A stretch of 5,558 nucleotides of DNA from Pseudomonadota bacterium (GCA_027296525.1 JAPUJA010000251.1:1-5558), one strand, 5' to 3'. Positions 1 through 5,558 are shown, numbered from the stretch's first letter. Numbers and translations: made by a program. The notes: generated by a model not told the origin, from the letters alone.

Positions 1-954
1 CAGGCGATGATCTCCATTCATTGCCACAACGACTTGGGGCTCGCCGTGGCGAACTCGCTCGCGGCGGTCAAACAGGGCGCGCGCCAGGTGGAGTGTACGA
101 TCAACGGGCTCGGTGAACGGGCCGGAAACGCGGCGATGGAGGAAATCGTCATGGCGATTCGCACACGCCATGATCTCCTGCCCTTCGAGACGGGCATCCA
201 TACCGATCACATCACCCGGGTTTCCCGACTCGTCTCCGCGACCACCGGATTCACGGTGCAGAACAACAAGGCGATCGTCGGCGCCAATGCGTTCGCGCAT
301 GAGGCAGGCATTCACCAGGACGGTGTTCTCAAAGATGCTCGAACCTACGAGATCATGACGCCGGAATCGGTCGGCCTGGGAAGCTCGACCCTGGTGATGG
401 GCAAGCATTCCGGCCGTCACGCCTTTCGCGAAAAACTCAAGGAGCTGGGCTACGAGCTGGGCGATAACGCGTTGCAGAACGCCTTTGCGCGGTTCAAGGA
501 CCTTGCCGACAAGAAGAAGGACGTCTATGACGAGGACTTGATCGCGATCGTCGATGATCAGCTTGGCCGGACGAGCGAGCACATCCGATTCCGCAAACTG
601 CGCGTCGTCTGTGGCTCGGAAGGCCCCCAAACGGCGGAGCTCGAGCTCGAGGTTGACGGCGAAGTGAAGACCGCTCAGTCCTCGGGCGATGGGCCGGTCG
701 ACGCCACCTTCAAGGCGATTCGCAAGGCGTTTCCTCATGAGTGCCGCTTGCAGCTCTATCAGGTTCATGCGGTGACCCACGGCACCGACGCCCAGGCCGA
801 GGTCACCGTGCGGCTCGAGGAGAACGGGCGTACGGTCAACGGCCAGGGCGCGGATACGGACACCCTCGTGGCGTCCGCGCGGGCCTATGTGAACGCGCTC
901 AACAAGCTTTTGGTGAAACGCGAAAAATCGGCGCCGGCCGCGCTTACGGCCTAG
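1..954 (+). CDS. leuA: 2-isopropylmalate synthase, C-terminal part (5' end outside window)
   Basis: LeuA condenses acetyl-CoA with 2-oxoisovalerate to give 2-isopropylmalate, the first committed step of leucine synthesis in the cytoplasm. The reading frame is open from base 1 and ends at TAG 952-954, giving 317 visible residues; the family is usually about 510-560, so roughly 200 N-terminal residues of the TIM barrel lie outside. Visible are the metal-binding HCHND motif (residues 7-11), GERAGN (38-43), FAHEAGIHQDG (from residue 98) and the GKHSGR segment of the linker region. From about residue 190 follows the LeuA allosteric (leucine feedback) domain, with GDGPVDA at 229-235 and GADTDT at 283-288. 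The HCHND, GERAGN and GIHQDG motifs plus the regulatory domain favour LeuA over homocitrate or citramalate synthase. The ATG at 7 is an internal Met, not the start. The frame is intact, and mreB begins 84 nt downstream. Confidence 0.96.
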   Translation, partial: QAMISIHCHNDLGLAVANSLAAVKQGARQVECTINGLGERAGNAAMEEIVMAIRTRHDLLPFETGIHTDHITRVSRLVSATTGFTVQNNKAIVGANAFAHEAGIHQDGVLKDARTYEIMTPESVGLGSSTLVMGKHSGRHAFREKLKELGYELGDNALQNAFARFKDLADKKKDVYDEDLIAIVDDQLGRTSEHIRFRKLRVVCGSEGPQTAELELEVDGEVKTAQSSGDGPVDATFKAIRKAFPHECRLQLYQVHAVTHGTDAQAEVTVRLEENGRTVNGQGADTDTLVASARAYVNALNKLLVKREKSAPAALTA

Positions 955-1038
955 GCGGGTTGCGGCCCGGGCGGCCGCGGAATAAGGCAACAGGCGGCCG
1001 TCTCGACGGCCCGAATGAAGGTGTGAAGAAAGGATCAG
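955..1038 (+). other. leuA-mreB intergenic region with two GC-rich hairpins
   Basis: This 84-nt gap holds two inverted repeats. The first is GCGGCC (962-967) pairing with GGCCGC (973-978) around a 5-nt loop. The second is GGCCGT (996-1001) pairing with ACGGCC (1006-1011) around the loop CTCG. The 8-mer GGCGGCCG occurs in both (970-977 and 993-1000), so alternative pairings are possible. Neither hairpin is followed by a T-run, so a classic intrinsic terminator is not supported. They could be a weak or Rho-assisted leuA terminator, an mRNA-stabilising structure, or an mreB leader. No convincing sigma-70 promoter is visible. The function is inferred only from position. Confidence 0.4.
1029..1034 (+). 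promoter_or_regulatory. Shine-Dalgarno site of mreB
   Basis: AAAGGA lies 4 nt before the ATG at 1039. It supports that start, and the resulting N-terminus aligns with MreB proteins. Confidence 0.7.
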
Positions 1039-2079
1039 ATGTTCTCGAGATTACTTGGATTTATGTGCGCCGACATGGCGATCGATCTTGGCACCGCCAA
1101 CACCTTGGTCTACGTCCACGGGCAGGGCATCGTGCTCAACGAGCCCTCGGTCGTGGCGATAGCGACGCTCAAGGGCAAGAAACAGGTCCTCGCGGTCGGC
1201 GAGGAGGCCAAATTGATGCTCGGGCGCACGCCGGGCAACATCGAGGCGATTCGACCGCTCCGGGACGGGGTGATCGCCGACTTCGAGATCGCCGAGGAAA
1301 TGATCAAGCACTTCATCCGCCAGGTTCACAACCGGCGAAGCTTCGCGAGCCCGCAGATCATCGTGGCCGTGCCCTCGGGCTCGACGGCGGTCGAGCGGCG
1401 GGCGATCCAGGAGTCGGCCGAGAGCGCCGGTGCACGGCGTGTTTTCCTCATCGAAGAGCCGATGGCCGCGGCGATCGGGGCCGGCTTGCCCGTGACCGAG
1501 CCCACGGGATCGATGGTCGTCGACATCGGGGGCGGAACGACCGAGGTGGCCGTGCTTTCGCTCGGAGGGATCGTCTATTCGCGCTCGGTGCGCGTGGGTG
1601 GCGACAAGATGGATGAAGCGATCATCGCCTACATTCGGCGCAATCATAACTTGCTCATCGGCGAGTCGAGTTCGGAACGGATCAAGACGAGGATCGGCTC
1701 GGCCTGCCCGCCGGCGGACGGCAACGGCAGCGTGCTCGAGATCAAGGGGCGCGATCTGATAAATGGCGTGCCGCGCGAAATCGTAATCACGCAGCGTCAG
1801 ATTGCCGAGAGTCTCGCCGAGCCCGTGGGCGCGATCGTCGAAGCGGTCAAGGTCGCGCTCGAACACACGGCGCCCGAGCTCGCTGCGGACATCGTCGACA
1901 AGGGAATCGTGCTGACCGGCGGGGGGGCGCTGCTCGGCAATCTCGACTACGTGCTCAGGCACGCGACCGGTCTTCCCGTCTCGGTCGCCGAGGGTCCCCT
2001 CACCTGTGTGGCGCTCGGCACGGGGCGCTGTCTTGAGGAAATGAAGACCCTCAAGAACGTTCTGCAAGAAGCCTACTGA
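1039..2079 (+). CDS. mreB: Rod shape-determining protein MreB, actin-like ATPase
   Basis: MreB polymerises into membrane-bound, ATP-dependent filaments that direct the side-wall synthesis machinery. At 346 aa it is almost the same length as E. coli MreB (347). Actin-fold motifs are all present: phosphate-1 loop DLGTANT (residues 16-22), connect region VERRAIQES followed by EEPMAAAIGAG (E139-E140-P141), phosphate-2 loop DIGGGTT (162-168), and adenosine motif GIVLTGGGALL (289-299). The short N-terminal stretch MFSRLLGFM is hydrophobic with one Arg and resembles the membrane-inserting amphipathic end of Gram-negative MreB. The ATG has an SD 4 nt upstream. The close match through IGGD and GVPR to the C-terminus argues for MreB rather than FtsA, DnaK or ParM. 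The mreC start follows 58 nt after the stop with no terminator seen, so cotranscription is likely. No frameshift or missing motif is apparent. Confidence 0.98.
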   Translation: MFSRLLGFMCADMAIDLGTANTLVYVHGQGIVLNEPSVVAIATLKGKKQVLAVGEEAKLMLGRTPGNIEAIRPLRDGVIADFEIAEEMIKHFIRQVHNRRSFASPQIIVAVPSGSTAVERRAIQESAESAGARRVFLIEEPMAAAIGAGLPVTEPTGSMVVDIGGGTTEVAVLSLGGIVYSRSVRVGGDKMDEAIIAYIRRNHNLLIGESSSERIKTRIGSACPPADGNGSVLEIKGRDLINGVPREIVITQRQIAESLAEPVGAIVEAVKVALEHTAPELAADIVDKGIVLTGGGALLGNLDYVLRHATGLPVSVAEGPLTCVALGTGRCLEEMKTLKNVLQEAY

Positions 2080-2124
2080 CGGCGGGAAGGCGGCGGCTTT
2101 CAGCGCCCTCCGGGTCCATAAGAT

Positions 2125-2140
2125 ACGGAGCGATTAGTTG
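2125..2140 (+). promoter_or_regulatory. SD plus TTG start of mreC
   Basis: ACGGAG at 2125-2130 is followed, after a 7-nt spacer, by TTG at 2138-2140. The next in-frame ATG is at codon 34, inside the predicted membrane helix, so an ATG start would remove the cytoplasmic tail and most of the anchor. The well-placed SD therefore decides for the rare TTG start. Confidence 0.75.
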
Positions 2141-3019
2141 AGGCCTTCGGGACACAGGGTTCTGCGGCTTGCGACGCCGGTAAAGGTCCTGGCCCAGCGT
2201 TTTGCGCTCTTGCTCCTGGTGGGGGTCGCGCTCGCCATGATCATTGTCGACAGCGCTGAGCCGGTGGTGACCGAACGTTTCCGCACGACAATCATCGATG
2301 TCGTCACACCGGTTCTCGAATTTTTTGCCCGCCCCGCCTCGAGCATCGCCGAGACCGCCGAGCAAATCGACAGTTTCTTCGTGGTCTATGAAGAGAACGC
2401 GAAGCTTCGCGAAGAGAACGCCCACCTGAAACAATGGGTGACCGCCGCGCGTCAACTCGAGCAGGAAAACGAGGTGCTGCGCGACATGCTCAACGTGGTC
2501 TCGGATCCCCGCGCGTCCTTCGTCAGCGCCCGGGTGATCGCGGACTCAGGAGGTGCGTTCGTGCGCACCATCCTGATCAATGCGGGTGTGCGCGATGGCG
2601 TTGCCCCCGGCCAGGCCGTGATCAACGGCGACGGTCTGCTCGGACGTGTGGTCGAGGCGGGCCGGCGGAGCGCGCGGGTGCTCCTGCTGACGGACCTCAA
2701 CTCGTTGATCCCGGTGGTCATCGAGTCGACGCGGGAGAGGGCGATTCTCGCGGGCGACAACAGCGGACGCCCGCGCCTCAATTTCCTCTCCGAGAACGCT
2801 TTCGTCGCGCCGGGAGAGCGCGTCGTGACCTCGGGCCACGGCGGCATGTTCCCGCCCGGGTTGCCGATCGGCATCGTCTCGCACGTCTCGGAGGCCGAAG
2901 TCCAGATTCAGCCCTTCGCCGACTGGCAGCGGCTCGAGTTCGTCACCGTGCTCAACTATTTCGTGCCCGGGGTCCTTCCCGCGACGCGCCGGGCCGAGCG
3001 AATCGAGGGCTTGCGGTGA
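2138..3019 (+). CDS. mreC: Rod shape-determining protein MreC, periplasmic scaffold
   Basis: MreC is a bitopic inner-membrane protein whose periplasmic part forms assemblies that contact PBP2 and help activate PBP2-RodA. The 293-aa product has a basic cytoplasmic tail (residues 1-21), one membrane helix (about 22-37, very Leu/Val/Ala rich) and a periplasmic coiled coil (about 68-118). The coil contains two adjacent near-identical heptads, EENAKLR (85-91) and EENAHLK (92-98). A C-terminal double beta-barrel domain follows (about 125-280), with the family-typical GVRDGVAPGQAVINGDGLLG stretch and GERVVTSGHGGMFPPGLPIG further on. It is shorter than E. coli MreC (about 367 aa), lacking the long C-terminal extension found there. 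The start is TTG, chosen for its SD at 2125-2130. The stop codon overlaps the GTG start of mreD, implying coupled translation. Confidence 0.95.
   Translation: MRPSGHRVLRLATPVKVLAQRFALLLLVGVALAMIIVDSAEPVVTERFRTTIIDVVTPVLEFFARPASSIAETAEQIDSFFVVYEENAKLREENAHLKQWVTAARQLEQENEVLRDMLNVVSDPRASFVSARVIADSGGAFVRTILINAGVRDGVAPGQAVINGDGLLGRVVEAGRRSARVLLLTDLNSLIPVVIESTRERAILAGDNSGRPRLNFLSENAFVAPGERVVTSGHGGMFPPGLPIGIVSHVSEAEVQIQPFADWQRLEFVTVLNYFVPGVLPATRRAERIEGLR
3005..3018 (+). promoter_or_regulatory. SD and GTG start of mreD, overlapping the mreC stop
   Basis: GAGGG at 3005-3009 stands 6 nt before GTG 3016-3018, and this GTG overlaps the mreC TGA (3017-3019) as GTGA. The spacing and overlap fix the mreD start, although the same frame stays open far upstream inside mreC. 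A second in-frame GTG at 3046 would leave MreD ten residues shorter and has no overlap to support it. Confidence 0.75.
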
Positions 3020-3531
3020 GCCTGGCCTGGTGGAGCCGGCTCGGGGTGAGTCTGCGCGGGCTCGTTCCCTTTACGCTCGGCCTCGTCTTCGTCTTCATCA
3101 CGGTCGCGCCCTGGCGCTTGCCGGGGCTCGATCCCGTGATGCCCATGTTCGCTCTGACGGCGGTCTTCTATTGGAGCGTCTACCGGCCCGACTGGCTTCC
3201 CTACACGGCGACTTTTACGCTCGGTCTGATTCAAGACCTGCTGAGCGGAACACCCATCGGCATGACGGCCTTGATCTTCCTCGTGGTCCAGGCGGTCGTG
3301 GTTTCGCAGCGGCGCTTCTTCCTCAAGCGATCCTTTCTGGTGATGTGGTGGGGTTTCGTGATGGTGGCACCGGCCGCGGCTTTCACCGGCTGGTTCGTCA
3401 GTTCGCTCGTCTATGGTGGTGTCGTCCCGGTCGAGCCGGTCATCGTCCAGCTCCTGCTGACGGTGCTTTTCTACCCGCCGCTTACCTGGATTTTGGGCCG
3501 GTTCCACAACCTCATCACGGACCATGCTTAG
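3016..3531 (+). CDS. mreD: Rod shape-determining membrane protein MreD
   Basis: MreD is a small polytopic inner-membrane protein of the elongasome that works with MreC in regulating PBP2-RodA. The product is 171 aa (E. coli MreD is about 162), almost entirely hydrophobic, with about six probable membrane segments: roughly 14-31, 41-56, 60-76, 80-97, 106-130 and 140-160. The segment with LGLIQDLLSGTPIGM (69-83) matches the conserved G-x-x-x-D-L-x-x-G-x-P-x-G pattern typical of MreD. The basic cluster RRFFLKR (99-105) lies between predicted helices and suggests a cytoplasmic loop. The frame is open from 2434, but the region before 3016 is the shifted frame of mreC and is Arg-rich and non-membrane; the GTG with SD at 3005 is the real start. 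MreD is poorly conserved in general, so the call leans on topology, the motif and the mreC-mrdA context. Confidence 0.93.
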   Translation: MSLAWWSRLGVSLRGLVPFTLGLVFVFITVAPWRLPGLDPVMPMFALTAVFYWSVYRPDWLPYTATFTLGLIQDLLSGTPIGMTALIFLVVQAVVVSQRRFFLKRSFLVMWWGFVMVAPAAAFTGWFVSSLVYGGVVPVEPVIVQLLLTVLFYPPLTWILGRFHNLITDHA

Positions 3532-5422
3532 GTCGCACGACGCCCAAATGAGGCGAACGAAGCTCTTCACCCGAAGGGCGCTCGTTCTCGGAGGGATCAA
3601 GTTGGGGCTCGCTTCCGCGCTGGCGGGTCGTCTCTATCAGCTTCAGGTGATTGATTCGGACCGCTACCGCATGCAGGCCGAGGAAAACCGGATCAACTAC
3701 CAGCTTCTGGCGCCGCCGCGCGGACGCATCCTCGATCGCTTCGGTGAGGCCCTCGCCGTCAATCGCCAGACCTACCGGCTGATCCTGACGCCGGAGCAGA
3801 CGCTGGGCATCGAAGAGGCGCTCGCCGCGCTCGGCCGCATTATCACGATCGACGCGGGCGAGGTCGAGCATGTGCTCAAGGAAGCGCGCCGCAGCCGGAG
3901 CTTCGTGCCGATCACGGTCAAGGAGAACCTCACCTGGTCGGAGGTCGCGCGTATCGAGGTCAACGTGCCGAGCCTTCCCGGCGTGATGATCGACGTGGGA
4001 CAAAGCCGGCACTACCCGTTCGGTCCGGAGGCCGCGCACCTCGTGGGCTATGTCGGCGCCGTCTCGGAGTCCGAACTCACGGACGATCCCTTGCTCACGC
4101 TTCCCGATTTCAACATCGGCAAGAACGGGGTCGAGAAGTCCTATGACCTCGTGCTTCGCGGGAGCGCGGGCGCCCGCCAGGTTGAGGTCAACGCCTATGG
4201 CCGGATCATACGCGAGCTCTCCCGCCGCGACGGGGAGGCCGGCGACGAATTCATGCTCACCATCGACATGGGCCTGCAGCAATATGCGAGCGTCCGGCTC
4301 GGTGAAGAGAGCGCGGCGGCCGCGGTGCTCGATGTGCACACCGGCGAGGTGCTGGTTCTCGCCTCGACCCCGAGTTTCGATCCCAACCTGTTCGCCACCG
4401 GGATCAGCCATTCGGATTGGCAGGCGCTCGTCGACAACCCGCGTGCGCCACTGAGCAATAAGGTGATCTCAGGGCAGTACCCGCCGGGCTCGACCTTCAA
4501 GATGATCGTCGCGTTGGCGGCGCTCGAAGGCAACCACATCACGCGGCATCACCGCGTGTTCTGCCCCGGTCATGTGCAGCTCGGCAACCGGCGCTTTCAC
4601 TGCTGGCGGCGTGGGGGGCACGGTTCGGTCGGACTCGTCGACGGGATTTACCGTTCCTGCGACGTCTTCTTCTACGACGTGGCGCGGCACGTGGGCGTCG
4701 ACGGCATCGCCAAGATGGCGCGCCGCTTCGGCTTCGGAGAGCCGCTCGGGCTCGGCCTGCCGGGTGAGCGCGGCGGCCTCGTGCCGACAAAGGACTGGAA
4801 GATGGCGACCTACGGCGTCCCCTGGCAGAAAGGCGAGACCCTGGTGGTGGGCATCGGCCAGGGTTATATGCTCGCCACGCCGCTGCAGCTCGCGGTCATG
4901 GCGGCCCGGATCGCCAATGGCGGCCTCGCGGTCAGCCCGCGCCTGGTTCGCCAGGTCGTTCGCAACGGGCGCTCGGAACCGGTCGAGACCCTGCCGCCCG
5001 CCTCGATGAACATCTCGCCCACGGCGCTCGAGCTCGTCGCCGAAGGCATGACCCGGGTCACGAACGATCCGGGCGGCACGGCGTTTCGCGCGCGCATTCC
5101 CGACGAGGCCTACGCCATGGCGGGCAAGACGGGGAGCTCGCAAGTGCGACGGATCTCGAAGCAGGAGAGGGCGGCGGGGGTCAAGAAGAACGAGGAGCTT
5201 CCCTGGAAACAGCGCGACCATGCGCTGTTCGTCGCCTTCGCGCCCGTCGGGGCGCCGCGCTATGCAGTGGGCGTGGTGGTCGAGCTTGGCGGCTCCGGCT
5301 CGCGCGTGGCGGCGCCGATCGCGCGCGACCTTCTATGGGAGACTCAGAAGCGGGATCCCTCGGGCCGCACGCCCACGGGGCCCTTCTCGGTCGCGGCCCT
5401 GGCGCCGGGAGACGGTGAATGA
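3524..5422 (+). CDS. mrdA: Penicillin-binding protein 2, elongasome D,D-transpeptidase
   Basis: PBP2 is the class B transpeptidase that cross-links side-wall peptidoglycan in the periplasm, paired with the glycosyltransferase RodA. The 632-aa length matches E. coli PBP2 (633). A basic N-terminus leads to one membrane anchor (about 19-36). The pedestal follows with RGRILDRFG (66-74), a class B signature. In the transpeptidase domain the SxxK motif is S323-T-F-K326 (Ser323 the acylated nucleophile), the SxN-equivalent is S378-C-D380, GIGQGY is at 443-448, and KTG is at 535-537 followed by two Ser. Cys347, Cys360, His366 and Cys379 fall where a zinc site has been reported in another PBP2. The start at 3524 overlaps the mreD stop by 8 nt; the ATG at 3548 would give 624 aa, and neither has a good SD. 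The SCD motif, overall length and operon context separate it from FtsI/PBP3. Confidence 0.97.
   Translation: MLRSHDAQMRRTKLFTRRALVLGGIKLGLASALAGRLYQLQVIDSDRYRMQAEENRINYQLLAPPRGRILDRFGEALAVNRQTYRLILTPEQTLGIEEALAALGRIITIDAGEVEHVLKEARRSRSFVPITVKENLTWSEVARIEVNVPSLPGVMIDVGQSRHYPFGPEAAHLVGYVGAVSESELTDDPLLTLPDFNIGKNGVEKSYDLVLRGSAGARQVEVNAYGRIIRELSRRDGEAGDEFMLTIDMGLQQYASVRLGEESAAAAVLDVHTGEVLVLASTPSFDPNLFATGISHSDWQALVDNPRAPLSNKVISGQYPPGSTFKMIVALAALEGNHITRHHRVFCPGHVQLGNRRFHCWRRGGHGSVGLVDGIYRSCDVFFYDVARHVGVDGIAKMARRFGFGEPLGLGLPGERGGLVPTKDWKMATYGVPWQKGETLVVGIGQGYMLATPLQLAVMAARIANGGLAVSPRLVRQVVRNGRSEPVETLPPASMNISPTALELVAEGMTRVTNDPGGTAFRARIPDEAYAMAGKTGSSQVRRISKQERAAGVKKNEELPWKQRDHALFVAFAPVGAPRYAVGVVVELGGSGSRVAAPIARDLLWETQKRDPSGRTPTGPFSVAALAPGDGE
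5407..5421 (+). promoter_or_regulatory. SD and ATG start of rodA, overlapping the mrdA stop
   Basis: GGGAG (5407-5411) is 7 nt before ATG 5419-5421, which overlaps the mrdA stop TGA (5420-5422) as ATGA, a standard coupling arrangement. A rival start, ATG 5455, is preceded by GAAGG (5446-5450) with 4-nt spacing. Confidence 0.65.
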
Positions 5423-5558
5423 GCCTCGCTGGATCGCGTTTCAACGAAGGCAAAATGCGCCTGGTGGACAAGCTCGCCCAGGTGAACTGGCTGTTCGTCG
5501 CCGGGGTTCTTCTGACGGCGGGCATCGGCTTCGGCATGCTCTTTTCGGCCGCGGGCGG
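5419..5558 (+). CDS. rodA: Rod shape-determining protein RodA, N-terminal fragment (3' end outside window)
   Basis: RodA is the SEDS-family peptidoglycan glycosyltransferase that polymerises lipid II during elongation, acting in a complex with PBP2. Only 46 codons are visible before the window ends, of an expected ~370-380. The visible part has a short polar cytoplasmic lead (residues 1-12), then MRLVDKLAQVNW (13-24), and a first membrane helix (about 24-42) ending in GFGMLFSAAG (37-46). That last stretch corresponds to the start of family-typical RodA/FtsW sequence with a Ser-Ala-Ala-Gly ending the helix. The position directly after mrdA, with an ATGA overlap, is the usual order and makes RodA much more likely than FtsW. 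The true start may be at 5419 or 5455. Catalytic residues lie outside the window. Confidence 0.9.
   Translation, partial: MSLAGSRFNEGKMRLVDKLAQVNWLFVAGVLLTAGIGFGMLFSAAG

Noticed and set aside
637..651. GAGCTC/CTCGAG palindromic run in leuA
   Set aside because: It is explained by the alternating Glu-Leu codons of a beta strand in the regulatory domain.
960..988. Possible mreB promoter, TTGCGG at 960-965 with AATAAG at 981-986
   Set aside because: Only half of the -35 matches, the spacer is 15 nt, and both elements flank or lie within a hairpin; too weak to call.
741..1616. 291-aa + strand open frame spanning the leuA end and mreB start
   Set aside because: It is in a different frame from both real genes, Arg/Gly-rich, and crosses the intergenic region; no domain is visible.
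1051..2067. 338-aa open frame on the - strand across mreB
   Set aside because: It is a shadow of a high-GC gene. It is rich in Arg, Asp and His with no recognisable domain or SD, while the + strand carries every MreB motif.
2080..2137. Possible hairpin or terminator between mreB and mreC
   Set aside because: Only a short, bulged G/C pairing near 2089-2107 with no T-run; not distinguishable from background in GC-rich sequence.
2434..3015. Upstream extension of the mreD frame (365 aa in total)
   Set aside because: This part is the shifted frame of mreC, Arg-rich and non-membrane; the GTG at 3016 with SD and stop overlap is the better start.
3515..4411. 298-aa open frame on the - strand across the 5' half of mrdA
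   Set aside because: Low-complexity composition typical of an antisense frame in GC-rich DNA; the opposite strand encodes clear PBP2.
4469..5221. 250-aa open frame on the - strand across the transpeptidase domain
   Set aside because: It covers the invariant PBP2 motifs on the other strand and shows no family resemblance.
1..5558. Mobile elements, CRISPR arrays, tRNA, rRNA, riboswitches, defence or prophage genes
   Set aside because: None seen. The window is fully occupied by leuA and elongasome genes with no signs of insertion or foreign composition.

Overview
The window is a GC-rich (roughly 64% by eye), densely packed stretch of bacterial chromosome. It carries the 3' part of leuA followed by a complete elongasome cluster, mreB-mreC-mreD-mrdA, and the first codons of rodA, all on the + strand. 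Several traits point to an alphaproteobacterium, most likely Rhodospirillales-like: the protein sequences, the Cys-rich PBP2 segment, the N-terminal PBP2 pattern with two Arg before a Gly-rich hydrophobic stretch, and a leucine-biosynthesis gene just upstream of mreB. No rRNA or species marker is present, so this placement is an inference.

Layout: 1-954 is the C-terminal ~317 residues of 2-isopropylmalate synthase, open at the left edge. 955-1038 is an 84-nt gap with two short GC-rich hairpins and a Shine-Dalgarno (SD) site for mreB. 1039-2079 is MreB (346 aa). 2080-2137 is a short gap ending in an SD and a TTG start. 2138-3019 is MreC (293 aa). 3016-3531 is MreD (171 aa), which starts at a GTG overlapping the mreC stop and sits inside a much longer open frame. 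3524-5422 is PBP2/MrdA (632 aa), overlapping the mreD stop. 5419-5558 is the N-terminus of RodA, cut by the window edge. No stretch over 300 bases lacks a gene.

The genes from mreB on form one functional unit for side-wall elongation. MreB is the actin-like cytoskeleton. MreC and MreD are the membrane scaffold linking it to the synthases. PBP2 is the transpeptidase and RodA the SEDS glycosyltransferase partner. The stop/start overlaps at mreC-mreD, mreD-mrdA and mrdA-rodA suggest translational coupling. leuA is metabolically unrelated and may be only a conserved neighbour.

I found no undescribed system. The points most worth a second look are a Cys/Cys/His/Cys set in PBP2 at the position of the zinc site reported in some PBP2s, a twin-arginine-like PBP2 N-terminus, hairpins between leuA and mreB, and alternative starts for mrdA and rodA.
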